Below are positions 33,001 to 45,358 of a stretch of DNA of 64,000 nt, piece after piece. The notes beneath the pieces are model-generated. The model saw only the letters and a program-made list of their open reading frames with translations, had not been told where the DNA came from and searched no databases. This DNA is from Symsagittifera roscoffensis (taxonomy: Eukaryota; Xenacoelomorpha; Acoela; Convolutidae): contig NW_026971582.1 in the NCBI RefSeq assembly GCF_963678635.1, forward strand, positions 35,947 through 99,946. Direction: 5' to 3'. The stretch's first letter is position 1. The number at the start of each line of letters is the position of its first letter. A program made the translations under genes and the position numbers.

Positions 33001-33432
33001 TTATTTGAAATATTGTACCTGAGGAGATGGTCAAAATTTTTTGAAAACCTAACGTAGATTTGAGCTAGAGAATAAAAAATGATGGAAAAGTTGCAAAAAA
33101 TTCTCAAGGACAGGAGGAATATTTCTGAAATATCGATATGAAGATTATAGAAGGTTTGAAAAGTTTTGAAAGGATTGTAAAAAGATTTGATAGAAAATTT
33201 AGAAATTTGATGACTGTTCGAGAAAGAATCGTTTGACGAAATGATTTCTTTGTCGAATTACTTTTTATTTTTGAGGCTAAATTCAAAAGTAGTCGGATTA
33301 TTTGTTGGTTTTTTGACAAGTGGGTTGGATTTCGGCAATTTTTGGTGAAGGAAGGTTGTGAGGGCTCCTAATGGTTTTCCTAGTTTTGTTGTTATTTATT
33401 GGATGATTGGGGGTATCTGAGAGATATTCGTA

Positions 33433-33474
33433 CTTTAGGCTAAATGTTCATGTTCATTTTGTTCTTTAGGCTAA
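33433..33474 (-). promoter_or_regulatory. Duplicated TTAGCCTAAAG motif, copy 2
   Basis: Two copies (reverse complement CTTTAGGCTAA at 33433 and 33464) with the same 31-base offset as in copy 1. The adjoining TATA-like sequence of copy 1 is not kept. Confidence 0.35.
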
Positions 33475-33849
33475 TTTAGTGTTTTTGCTTGAGGGGGTCT
33501 TTGGCTCTAAGTTGGGAAAATATTGTTGATATTTGTTCTACTTGATAAGGGAGGGTTGTAATATTCAGACTCTGTTTATTTCAGGTGTCAATGCTTAGCG
33601 GTTTGCTTAATTTTGACCTGAAGGTTCTTTAGTTATAGTTAGAGATTGGCTTGTAGGTGATTATTGGCTAAAAAAGTAGTGTCAAAAATGAGTTGATGAC
33701 TCTGAAAAAGTTCTTATTGGTTGAGTTTCAACTTGTTAGTTCAAGTGCTTTTCAGCATGAGTTTTGTGGAAAAGTTTGGTGTTTGAAAATATCTTCAAGA
33801 GGTGAGAATGTTAATTTATTTTAAAGTGTTTTCTAGAATTCGACATTCT

Positions 33850-36800
33850 GCAATATTTTAGATTGTGGGATGAATGTTTTGTAGTCTTTGCGTAGCTGAT
33901 TTCAAAGTCGCGGTGACTGTCTATGTGGAGATTTTTCTTTTCGATCGTGTGGTAGATTTTTTTCTTCTTATTTTTGATGTTTTCTTTCTGTTTGAGTGAT
34001 CTTTTTATTATATAACTTTTTTGATGTTTGTTTGGGAAGTTCTCTTACATTTTTATCTAATGGTTTTTTAATAGGATTCATATCAGAGCTTTTTTTTTTC
34101 GTGATCTGATTTTTTTGAATAATTTTAAGTCCTGTAAAAGAGTATAACTGGGACAGTTGCGCGTACTGTTTTGGATAAAAAAGGTAAAAGGTTGTTTCGG
34201 TGTTGAACAATTTCTTTTTTTTGCTTAGGTCTGTAAGTTTGTACGTTACATCATTGGGCTTATCAAAAATTTGTTATGGTCCTTTTTGGATTGGTTGTAA
34301 TTTTTGAGTAATTCCTTTTTGTGTTGTAAAATTTGGAATTAAATTGTATGTTCCGATTTTTAAGTTTGTAGCTGGGGTAAATCGGGAATTTACTTGGGAA
34401 TTGATATTTTGTCTTTTAACAATTTTTTTGGTTACTTTCTGGTAGATTTCGTTGTGTTTTTTTTATTTCTGTTTAAAATCCGTTTGGTGCGTGGACAGGA
34501 AGCTAACTATAGAATTTGTGGATGATGAAAGTGATCTTCATCGTGGGTATGTAGTGGTAGATTGTAGCTTATTCGTGCTTTAGTGGGTTGACAATAGCCT
34601 TGTGTTTTTTTTGAAGAATTTGCTGTGAACATTATCGATTTCCGTGGTTTTTGGTTGAAAACCATTTCATTGGGTGATAGTCCTAGAGTTGTTGTAATTG
34701 GTGAATTTTATGATAGTTGGAATAATTTTACATCTGTTGACCATTCAGTATATCTTGTGTCATTTCCGTTAATGATACATCTAAGATATTTTTGTAATGA
34801 ACCGTTCATGCCTTCGACTAGTTCATTAGTCCAAGGTGCATGAGATGTACGTGGTTCATGTTTAATATTTTATAAACGGCATAGTGTAATGATTTTGTTG
34901 TTTATAAACTCAGTGCCATTGTCTGTAACAAGGAATTCGGGTAAACCGAATTTTGCTATCCAGTGTTCAAAAAGTGTTGAACACTGGATTTACGATATAC
35001 CTCAATGAAATTACGATATACCTCATTGTAATGCTTATTGTATACGCATAATAAGCATTACAATGAGGTACTGAGTTAAGGTACTGGGGTAGTGTGTGAA
35101 TGCATTGACTATAACCATTATTAATGAGTTCCCTTCTGAGTATAATGATATTGGTCCTTTTGTATCGAATGAGATTCTGTGATTGAAGTATAGACTTTTT
35201 CCTTTAAAATCGCGTTTTTCTGCAATTTGTTTTTGATTTGGTTATGGCTTGTTTAATTGACATCTTATGCAATCGTTGCATAGTGCTTTTGTCCAAAAAG
35301 GTGCTTTTGAGAAATAAAGATGTTGAATAAAACCTGAATAGGTTTTTTCTGCTCCTGAGTGTCCTTTAGTGTGTAAAGTGTGAGAGGTATGAAAAACTAT
35401 AAGCATCATACTTAAAGGTAGGCCGGGTACTTTGATGTCAGATGTTTGAAATTCTAAAATATCTGTGTTTTCGTTGATAGAGGTAAAATGTCTAAGAGGG
35501 GTTTTTATTCATAAAACGGTGAAATTGGCTTTAATATTTTGGTTGACATTTTAATTGTCTAATGACTGGATCAAGACTTTGTTATTTTTTCTGTTATTTT
35601 TTCCGTTATTGGTAGAAAAATTTTTTTTTCTGTCATTGGTAGAAAAATGTTGTCAATTCTACTTTTGATAGAGGTATTGTGTCTAGTGGGTCATGAAGGT
35701 TGAAAACATAGTTTATTGTAAATTTTGAGTCATTAATTGATGGACCTGATAAATTGGTAATATCAGTTTTTTTTTCTTTTTTCGATTAAAAGGTAAAGGT
35801 TTTTTTAGAGTTTTTCTCTGAATGGTTTTGCTGTGTGTTGTTTTCAATCCATGAAGAGTATGGTATTGGTTTGAATGTAGTTTTTCCTAGTAGGTCTAAA
35901 TCGTAGTGGTTGATTTGACAGTCTAGATATAGCAACAAATGTTGTACATTATTTATTTGTGATTGATCTATGTCCGTTTTTACTGTGTATTTGCATTGTA
36001 ATCTTGGTGAGGTTTAATCTTGTGCAAGGGAAAGTTTGATATTTTTGGTATTTCAACTGTTGTTTCTTTTGTTAACAATTCAGGTGGTGTAATTCTATTG
36101 AGAGTATCGGTTAGTGCAAGGTTTTTTCCTGCTGTCCAAACTATATGCAAGTTTCGGATTTTATTAGGTTTAATTGAAATCTATAAACTTTATGGTTTGT
36201 GTTTGATTTTTGTGTAGAAAGGAAAATAATCGGTTTATGGTCTGTAAATAAAACTGTAATAAAAGTTCATATCCTAATAGTGTATATTTTATGGTTGAGT
36301 TGAGTTTGCGGGAATGAGGTTCATTTTATTTGTTCCATTGTGAGATTGTAATAATGCTGCGCCGATGCCAAAGTTTGAGGCAAAAAACGTTTGGTCGGGG
36401 TCTGGGATAGCATTTGACAATTGTTCACTGACAAGAGTTTTTATTTCTTGAAATCGTTTCTGATGTTCTGTTGTCCAATCATAATTATTCTGCTGTCTAA
36501 GGATGTTGTAAAATGGTTTTAAGAATAACTGCATTTTTTATACGTATTTGCTTAAGAAGTTTAACATTCCAAGAAACTCTTGTATTTTCTTTTTGTTTGA
36601 AGGTGTTTGGAACCTTTGGATTGCATCTATACGAGATTTTAGTGGAGTCATAGTGTTTCTTTCAAAATCTGTCCAAGGAATTTTACTCGTGTTAGAAAAA
36701 ATGTGATTTATCCGGGCTGCTTTCATGTTTTTGTGTAATAATATTTGATGACACTTTTCTAAATCAGAGAAAATTTCGTCTTTTGTTTGTGATTGCATAA

Positions 36801-38200
36801 AAACATTGTCGAAATATGTGATTGCATTTTTATTGAGTATTAGTGATCTGAAAATTTTACTCATAAATGATGAAAATGCTGCTGGTCCTATAGAAATTCC
36901 ATAAAAAAATCTGTTGAATTTGTATTGTTGATTTCCGATAACAAATTGTGTTAATCGTCTGGATTTTTCATCTATCGTCATTTAAGTATATGCACTATTC
37001 ATATCTGCTGTTGTGAAACATTTTACTGTTTGTTTTTGTAAGAATTACTTAATTGGTTCAATAGGCCAATTACATTTAAATTCATCAATGAGTGAAATGA
37101 GGTATCTTGCATCTAGAGCTATTTTTAATGGTTCTCCTTTTGCTAGAATGATAACTGGATTTCCTAACGTGTTACCTTTTGGCTGTTCTTCTGTATTTAC
37201 TTAAGAAATGATTTCATTTTGTTCTATTATTTCAAGTAATCGTTTAACTTTGTCTTGTAAGCGAATTGGCACTTTACTTGCTCGTTGTTTTTTGAAATCT
37301 GCATCTGGTTTTAGAGGCAACTTTAATGTCGAAATTACTTTTCCAACATCAAGTTTAGACGTTGCATAAATTTTTGGGTATTTTAACAATAGGTCAGCTA
37401 ATTGTTCAAATTCTTTTTGTGTTATCTGAGAGTGTTGGAAATTAGAAATTGTTAAGAACTTTTGTTGTGTATTTTTGTTCGTGTATTTTGATTTTTGAAA
37501 TAACGGTTCAAAATAGGGTGTTTTTCTGAAATTATCTGTTTCCTTTTTCACTAATTAATATATTATTAATTGATAATTCTTCGTTAAGAACTGTTGATTG
37601 ACTCATCTCTAATAGTTGTAAATTTTTTTTACTCTCTACGTTCTTTTGCGGGAGAAATTGTTGAGTTAGTTTCATAATAAGCTAAAGGTCCTAGAGTTAG
37701 GGTGTTTAATGGAGAACTGCTATATATGTGTAAAAAAAATCAAATCTGAGTTTGAGTTTTTCAAGTATTTGAGTGATGAAGTTGTTACTCGGAAAAACTT
37801 TGGTCTAAATTCAAGGTCAGAAATAAAGAGATGTAATTGATTTTGTTCTTTATCATAATGGTGAACTGGTTTGATTGAAAAGTTATAAATATCATCTGAG
37901 AGTGTTCTCAGGTGTTTTCGTTCCTGATTGTGTGTAGGGTAAATTTTAGAGAAAAATGGTGGTTGTTTGTTTAATCTTTGAAAAAATGTTAAAGCTGTGT
38001 TTTTCATTCTTGTGTATTTATCTTTTATATGAATTCTGCTATTAGAGATATTTACAGTTGGTATATAAGTATGTTATTATGATGTTATGTTTTCGTTAAA
38101 ATTGATCCTTGTGCTGTAACTAGTCTGCTTGTTGTTTTGAAAGGTAATAATTTGGATGTAGTAATTTGGATGGGATTGTCCAAATATTTTCTTTTAGTAA
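33850..38200 (-). pseudogene. pol: pol of copy 2
   Basis: All Pol regions can be traced in fragments: an RH-like piece with GIGAALLQSHNGTNKMNLI (36289-36534), RT (36538-36981), the RT N-terminal part (37201-37551), and the region corresponding to copy 1's 2460-2700 (37720-38007). Integrase fragments lie at 34.6-35.4 kb. The RT active site reads YFDN instead of YLDD, so the enzyme is dead. I could not find the protease DSG block around 38.1-38.2 kb; it seems deleted. A palindromic insertion breaks integrase at 34958-35069. Confidence 0.85.
34958..35069. repeat. Two adjacent perfect hairpins inside the copy 2 integrase
   Basis: The first stem is 13 bp (34958-34970 with 34977-34989). The second is 20 bp (35020-35039 with 35050-35069). 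A 13-base direct repeat (ACGATATACCTCA at 34992 and 35013) lies between. Copy 1 has no such structure, so it arose in copy 2 after divergence. Confidence 0.7.
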
Positions 38201-41200
38201 TTGTTTTTCTTTAACTATATTTTGATAAATGTTATTCGTGCTTGAGAATTCTGTGGGTTTTTCTTCTGTGATTTCTTCTATGTTTTTTACTATTGTTTTG
38301 TTGCTGGTTATGGGTCTTGTATAGTAATTTCAGAGAAGTTTATCATGGTTTTGATAGAAGTGGGAATATTTTGTTTGTTGGTATATTGTAGGTTCGTAGT
38401 CATTTTCAACGTGTATCATGTTAATTGAAATTGTATTTTCTGTGTCACTTTCGCTGTCTGTGGATTCGCAATTGATGTGATTTAGTTGCAATTCTGTGCT
38501 TTCGTTATTGTCAATACCAGGGGGTCTGGTTGAGTTTCATCAGTTGTTTGTACTTGATTTAATTGCCTTTGATGTTTAGGTGTACTACTACTAGAATTTT
38601 GTTGTGAATTTTGATAACGTGTGTTAATTTTATGTGGCGACTGAGAGTAGTTTTTTGTCTATTGTTATAAAAAGAATTTCATTTTTGTGAATTATTGCGT
38701 GATCTATTTTAATAGTTGTTATTTTTTGATCTGTGATAGTTTGATCTGTTGTTGGAATAATCACGTGATCAATTTTTTTGACATCTAGGATTTCGATCAT
38801 TTGAATTGTTGTCATTCCTATCGTTGGACTAATTTCTGTTTCTGTTATATGAAGAGTTTCTAGTTCAATTATTTGTATGATTTCTATTTCTAGAATTTGA
38901 ATGAGAACTGGCATCAAACGAAAACTCACGTTGGTTTGAATTTGATCTTGAATAGTTATTTCGATATTGACTACTTCGATTATTTGATCGAGTGTATCTG
39001 TTTTGTGAGAAATTTCGTGAATTTCTTTGATTTGATGATCGTCCTTGACTATTTTGATTATAAGGTGATTGTTGCCTAGAATATTTTGAGTTATTCGGGA
39101 GTGGTTTTCCTGAACTATTATTACTATGAATGTTTTTGTTGGGTAAATTTTGATCTTTTTTCATGTATTGGTGAAATGATTTATTGGGTTCTCTATATTT
39201 TTGTGGTTCAATGTTCTCTTGTTGTTTTTGTCTGCATTCAGCAAGGCTGTGTACGTATTGTCGGCAATAATTACACCACTTTTTGAATGATTGTTTGTCT
39301 TTAAATTTTGCGTTTTTCTCATAAACGTTCAAGACTTCAGTGATCTTTTCGGATAATTCTGTATCAGAGTCGTTGACTTTGTTTATCTGTGAAATAGTGG
39401 TTCGGATGTTGATCACATATTGTAGCTCTAGGTTTTCCGTTTCTTCTAATTTCATACGGATTTTTGCTTGCTCTAGTTTATATACTAGTTTCTTAAAGTC
39501 TAATTCTGGTTCTCGGATTGAGGAATGGAAAGATACTTTCTTTTTATTGCTCCTTTTCTAGGTGTTAGAGTCATCATTAGGATTTCTGTTATCTTTGTAT
39601 TTTTATAATCATGAGTATTGAGTGAGTATGTTTTTCGGACTAGTGTTTCAGTTCTTACTGCAAGTTGTTTAATTGTTTCATTGGGTAATCTACGAATTTT
39701 TTGCATAAAACTCTTTGATGTTGTTTGTTTCTTTCTGAATCAAACACTTTTGAGAATTTTTCTGTGAATCGTTTCCAATCTGATTTTATTTCTATAAATA
39801 AAATTGAAAACCATTTTTGCGCTGCACCGTCAAGTGTTGTTTGGATTAAAGCTGTGCGTCTATGTATCCCATTCTGATGAAGTGGGGTGTTTACTGGTTC
39901 AGGTCCTATATTAAAATTAAATTTGCTGTGACTGCATTTAGGTAATCTTCGACAGAGTACTCAGGGTCTGTGCCTGTAAATAGCATTAATGGTTTATTTG
40001 ATGATATGGAGGATCGACCAGTTAGGAATGGATTCATAGTCATCTGTAGTCATTTCGCATTTGAGAAAAGTTTATAATTTGGTTTTCGTTATTTCATGTT
40101 GTTGTAATTAATATGGCAGTGAGATTTTGTTATGCATTTGAAATAGCTGTTAAGATTGTGTACTAATTGGGTTTTGTTGTTGAAAACTGTTGTTATAAGA
40201 TGTTGGATTATTTTTTTGATTGTCGTGGTTGTTCATTTTGTGTGAATGGTTCGAAATTATCTGATTAGTCAAAAATATAAGAACGAAGTCTTTGGTTTGA
40301 ATAAAATCGTTGATGATTTTGAGTATGGCATTCATCATCGTCTGATGGAAAAATATTTGTTGTATAAAAATGAGGTTGAATTCTAGTGTGGTATTTCTTC
40401 GTATTATTTCTAATTTGTTGAAAAAATGGATAATTTTCACTTCGTTCTTGTGAGGATCGTGGTTGATAATGAAAATTTACTGAAATTGAAGTCGTTTGTG
40501 GCATATTTTGACGAATATATTGTAAATATAAATAATTTTGTGTATTTGTTTTAAAAGGTTTTGTTGTTTTTGGTCCATTTACATTGTTATAATTATGTTC
40601 TGCAAAATTATTTCTATGGGATGTTTGTATTTTGTATGATAGTTTTGTTACTGGTCGAAACGTTGAATAGTCCCTTTGTGAATATTTTTGTGCAACAGAG
40701 GGTTTTACTGTGGATCGTATAACAGTTTGTTGTAGCGTTGTGTTTTTTAGGTTTGGAGTTGTAAAATTTGGTTGAATAGGTGAAATGCTTCGTTGTGCTT
40801 CTGTCGTTGTGATTGTTTCAACTATTTCTTTGCTTACAAAATTTGATGGAGCTTGTATATCTTGTTCTGTATGATTTCTTGTTCCATTCAAATTGTCATG
40901 ATTTATAAATGTAGAGTTTAAACTATTATTTCTTGTTCTTTCAGGGAAGATTGAATTATAATTTAAAGGTGTTGAGTCAATTGTAAGTGGGTATACTCTA
41001 ACATAATCTTTGTGAATAGAGATTGTGCTAATTGCTTGACTTGATATATCTTTTGGGATATTAATAAATGAGTCATGAGACCATTCAGGGTCCCAAACAC
41101 AATCTGATTGTTCGGCTAGTACGGTTTCGTCATTTGTATTTTGTGGTCTTAAATTTTTTCTTACTTATTCAAAAAGATCAATATTGTGACCAAATAATTG

Positions 41201-41853
41201 ATTATGAACAAAGTTAAGATTTTTTGTATAGCTTGTTTTACATGTTGTGTTATGTCATTATTTATTAGGTCTTCTCGGATTGCATTTAAAAATTTTGAAA
41301 ATGTGTCCAATTTTTCTCATACAATTGTATGTCGAGATGTTTGAGTTGTTGAATCGCTTCGAGGTTCTCTCATTTCTAATATAGATAAAAAGCTATAGAT
41401 AAGTGAGAATACATCATTTGTGAATATTGAGCTTGCTCTTTGTGAGTTTTGGTGTTGTATGCTTTTGATATATTGTGTGAAAACTTTTGAAAGATCAATA
41501 TCTACGTCATCAGTTCGAATGAGATATTTGTCATGAAATGCATTTGGTGATTTGATTTCTACCTTGAAGATTCCTTATTGTGATCTGAGACTACATATAC
41601 CTTTGAGATAGTGGTCAAGAAGTTGTCTTTTGATTTTTACATCGGAAAATTCTCTTTTGCACGGATTTTCTCCTTTTTCGAATAAATTTGCGATTAAATT
41701 TTATCAAGACTGTACCTGTCCTCGAGGTTCATTTAATGGATATATTAAAAATGAAAGAACTGAGTTTTCTAGGTTATCTTCACCTCAAACCAGTTTTTGT
41801 GTTGTATGTCTGTTAGCGTATAAAGATTAGTGTGTCTTATTGGTTGATTCCAT
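38200..41853 (-). pseudogene. gag: gag of copy 2, including the N-terminal half missing from copy 1
   Basis: The likely start is the ATG at 41853 (MESTNKTH...). From there an essentially continuous Gag can be followed through several stops and frame changes. Blocks include KREFSDVKIKRQLLDHYLKG, then IRTDDVDIDLSKVFTQYIK, then FLSILEMREPRSDSTTQ, then a long open stretch 41170-40265 (Asn/Thr/Gln-rich). The capsid part follows near 39.5-40.0 kb, then the zinc knuckle CNYCRQYVHSLAEC near 39.25 kb and the Asn/Arg/Ser-rich tail (38865-39455). Total length would be ~1200 codons, large for a Ty3-type Gag. No homology of the N-terminal ~500 residues is recognised. Confidence 0.7.
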
Positions 41854-43492
41854 TTGTATAAACGTAATGGTTTCTTTGTGTAACGATTTTTATCATTCTA
41901 CATTTGACTTTTATTGATGCTGGTTATGTGGTTTCTGAGTCAAGAAAACATGATTGTTTGTCAATTTGATGGTTTTTATTTATCGAGTCTTTTTATCGAG
42001 TTCTTGTATTGCGGTTGTTTCTGATTCTGAGACTGCGTTTCTTCTTTTTGAAAATCGTTTCCTAATAATTTGTTTTTGTTTGTGAATAATTTTCTTTCTT
42101 AGTGTTTGTGTTTTTGTTCTTATGTATGTGGTAAGATTACGTGTTAATGAAAACATTTTTTAATATGATTGTTTGTTTGTTTCCTAAATTGTCTCTTGAC
42201 ATAAGGTTTAATATGGATGCATGATGGATGCAAAAATTGAATTAGTGATTCTAATGTCTTAAACTGTTAGTTCTTACGATTATTTATGGTTAGCTTAACT
42301 TGGGTCCTATTGTTGGGTTGGAGAGAAAAGCGTATATCGGTTCGTAAGAATGTTTTTTACTTTCTCGCGAATAATTCTAAGTTAAAACAGACTTACATAA
42401 TCTTACTTAGGGGGTGGTGATTTGTGATCAAAGATTCGAGAATAATAAATTAATCCACAAGGTTCAGGTATAGTTAGAACACAGGTAGTTTAATAGATAC
42501 TATTTTATGACTTACTAAGCTTAAGTGTTTTAGCCTGGGTCATCTAAGAGGAGGGGGATCAAGTGAAGGATGAGTAATTGAAGTTCTTCACTGTTTATCT
42601 TAATTAAAATGGTTAGTTTTTTGAAAATTTTCTGTTAAGTCTGGGTCTTTAATAAGGGGTTGGGTAATGAATCTACGTTTGAGGTCGTTATACACTAATT
42701 AACTAGTTATTATACACTAATTGTGAGGGGGATAACAAAATTGTTCTAATTGATCCAAGGATAGGCCTTGATGATCAGAAATTTAGATATTTAGAAATTT
42801 AGAAATAGTCTATTTTAATTAAAAGATCCAAGGAAAGCCTTGATGGTCGTTTATTTTAAGTAAAATTAATTTAAGTGAAAGCAAGGATAAGCCTTGATAG
42901 TTTATAATAAAAGGGTTAGGGTTAAGTTTTAATTTTGTTGATTGTTAGTTTTTGATATTCGTAGTTATGTTTTAGGTGATAAAGCTTGGATGATGAGATG
43001 ATTTATATATACTAACGATGTAGGCTTATACTAACTAACTTTTGTGTTTTTATATTCAATAAATATTTTTCAAGATGTTATTTGATTTATAGCTGATTTA
43101 AGGAAAACGACAAGTGTTGTTTTTATCAGTCGTTATTGTAATATTATTAGGGTTAGCGCCACGAAAGGTTATTGAATATGTGTCTCAAAACATAATGTCA
43201 GTAAATGGAATTTAAAATTATTTCGCTGGAAGTATTCTAAATACAAAAGTTTGATCTCATTTTCGTCGTACTATCATGAAATCGATTGGTAGATTTCTTC
43301 CTAGTTGTATGTCGTCTCTTGTTCGAGTTCTTCTTCCAATACCGGGTAGTTCTCGTATTGTTCGGAATATTGGATCTGATCTATTGAGGCTTAGAGACTT
43401 ATCTACTAAGTTTTTGTCAAATAACTTTTTGATATGTTGTATTTGTCCGATTCTAATCTAAATTTTGTCCAAGTCAAGGTTGATTAAGAACT
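41854..43492 (-). other. 5' leader of copy 2
   Basis: About 1.6 kb between the primer-binding site and the gag ATG with no convincing gene in the sense direction. It contains three copies of a short hairpin (42752-42900) and a TATATATAAATC-like sequence near 43003-43018. Plus-strand frames at 43276-43662 span the leader and LTR and look incidental. Confidence 0.55.
42752..42900 (-). repeat. Three copies of a CAAGG...CCTTG hairpin in the leader
   Basis: Plus-strand positions 42752-42776, 42825-42848 and 42881-42900 each carry CCAAGGAWAGGCCTTG-like sequence forming a 5-7 bp stem with a short loop, spaced about 55-75 bases. Leader hairpins in retroelements commonly serve dimerisation or packaging; that role is inferred. 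Confidence 0.5.
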
Positions 43493-43515
43493 GTTCGAGA
43501 CCTTTGGTCGCACCA
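43493..43515 (-). promoter_or_regulatory. Primer-binding site
   Basis: In element orientation the sequence two bases after the LTR starts TGGTGCGACC and continues to GGTCTCGAAC. Read on the plus strand it is tRNA 3'-end-like: a T-loop TTCGAGA, an acceptor-like strand and a final CCA. This is where a tRNA primer would pair. The tRNA identity is not determined. Confidence 0.75.
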
Positions 43516-43517
43516 GA

Positions 43518-43894
43518 TGAGTTATGTTTTAGGTACTATACTCATAGAGTAATTTCAGATAAGGTACACCGTCTGCTCGTCAAGCTATTCTATTTTCGGC
43601 CGGATAGACACGTGCAACTTCTTAGTCTAATATCAATCTTAATCTTACTCTTAGACTCCTAGTCTCAATAGATCTAGTGTACACCGGTTTACGCGAGTTA
43701 GTTCCAGAATGAGAACAACTGTATTCTAAGTTTAATTCAAATTGTTCTAGTGTTGAAACTACAAGTAATTTCAACACTTACGAATAAATAGGTTGTTAGT
43801 TCGATGGAGTATGATTGGTTAGTGTTTAATATTTTATAGAGATAAAATATCATAATAATAACCAATGATAAATACTAGTTTAAATCTGGTTCCA
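43518..43894 (-). repeat. 5' LTR of copy 2
   Basis: 377 bp, TG...CA ends (element sense TGGAACCAGATT to CATAACTCA), aligning with 14857-15266. It includes a CCAAT-like and a TATAAAA-like sequence in the first 100 bases and the conserved 12-bp hairpin. The flank at 43895 is a T-rich stretch; no matching target duplication can be tested because the other end of the element is lost. Confidence 0.85.
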
Positions 43895-45350
43895 ATTTTT
43901 TTTCGAAAAAGAAGCAAAAATTTTCTGAAGAGACCAATTTTGTCCTTTATTTTTTTACACCACTCGGTATCATACACCATTCTGAATCTCGAACAATCTT
44001 TTTCCAAAACAGAAGCTTGATATTGGAAAAAAGATGATCATTAACTCGTGTTCGAAGAAAAATTGGTAGCGGAACTACTACTAGTAGTGTTGAATATTTA
44101 TGAACGACTTTGAAAAAATCAAGCTTTACTAAAACTTATAATAAAATGAATATTTTGAATTAGTGAACGAATTTTACATAGTTTGTGTTGATGAAAACAG
44201 TCCAGTAATTATTTTTTGCTATGAAGATTGAGTGCAGCCAAAAACTAGACAGTCAGAACGCATACAAAGTGACGAGCCCATCAGCATTTAAAATATCATA
44301 ATTTTGTACGCTTTCTTATTCATCTCGACCGTAATTGGCTCACGACTTTGTTTAATTCTTGACTGTCCTTTTATTACTAATCGAAGGAAAAAAATAAGTT
44401 CAAGTCCAGTAACTTCTCGTCTGATTTATAATCGAGGCGTGGCAATAGCCGAATATTCTTCAACCGTCAATCCTCTCATTGTATTTTTTGTCTTCTTTGT
44501 GTGGTGTCCCCGATGGTACAACTTGAATCGTGCTCTGGGTCCAAGTTGTTTTTTCAATTAGCCATCCTGATCTTAAAAAGCAGAATAAGTTTCTTTGCAG
44601 TAGTCTAATGTCTGTAAAAAAATCAGGGCGAATGATATGGAGACGTATCTGATCTAGACAATGAACTTGGTAGACAGTTATGACAAAGAGTGAAACACTG
44701 CAGGTTCAAGGTATCCAAATAGACGAGAAGTGTTAACCGAAAGCGGAAGCTCAATTCTTGTTACATCAGCTAATCTTTATTTGTTCAAGAGCAAGAAAGC
44801 TGTGAAACAATTAATCGTTTTATCGCCAAAATGCAATTTTGTTTGTTTAGCTCGTCCTTAAATTCACTTTCTAGATCAGGCCCCTCCCTTTGTAATTCAC
44901 CTTAATCAGAACTATTTTTACTTCATTTATAAAAATAATTTTTTTTTCTAATTACGCTGGCTACAATATCGTGAAAAACATTTAAGACTCACATTCGAAA
45001 AATCTTTTTAATTCATTGATAAGGCATGGTTCCCTTAGATCGTGTAGGTAAATAAATAACTGAAACTTCTACTTTATTGTAACTACAAAAGTTCTGTACT
45101 GGCTTTAATTGCATACACTTTTTCAGCTACGCAAATTCCGTTCATATTTTTAGAATTTTTTCAATTATCTTTGTAAGCTTCCCGGGTTGAAGTCACAGAG
45201 ATTATCAACACTGTACAAGTAAACAACAGTTTTTTACGCAAATTTAAGCCCTATAACAGAGTAAATTCAAGATTTTACTCATTTTTTTCATCTGACCCAG
45301 AGATCGAACTGGAAAAAACTTGCCAGTTCTGTTTTAGATCTGTAACAATA
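43895..45350. other. Unique-looking AT-rich sequence
   Basis: No recognised gene or repeat. A plus-strand frame at 44304-44561 (85 codons) and minus-strand alternatives in the same place show no family resemblance, although base composition is a little more balanced there. Confidence 0.4.
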
Positions 45351-45358
45351 CTGTTATA

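Larger units (their letters stand above)
29531..43894 (-). mobile_element. LTR retroelement copy 2, inverted, decayed and truncated in env
   Basis: Runs on the minus strand from the 5' LTR (43518-43894) through leader, gag, pol, small membrane ORF and pre-env ORF, and stops within env at about 29531. That point corresponds to about 10970-10985 of copy 1. The 602-aa ORF and 3' LTR are absent. Many stops and frame changes occur. It supplies the 5' third that copy 1 lacks in this window. Confidence 0.9.

Noticed and set aside
43493..43515. A host tRNA gene
   Set aside because: Only the 3' part is tRNA-like and it sits two bases from an LTR end; no D-arm or anticodon arm upstream, so it is a primer-binding site.
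43276..43662. Two plus-strand frames of 61 and 65 codons
   Set aside because: They lie across the leader, primer-binding site and LTR of copy 2, antisense to the element, and have no family resemblance.
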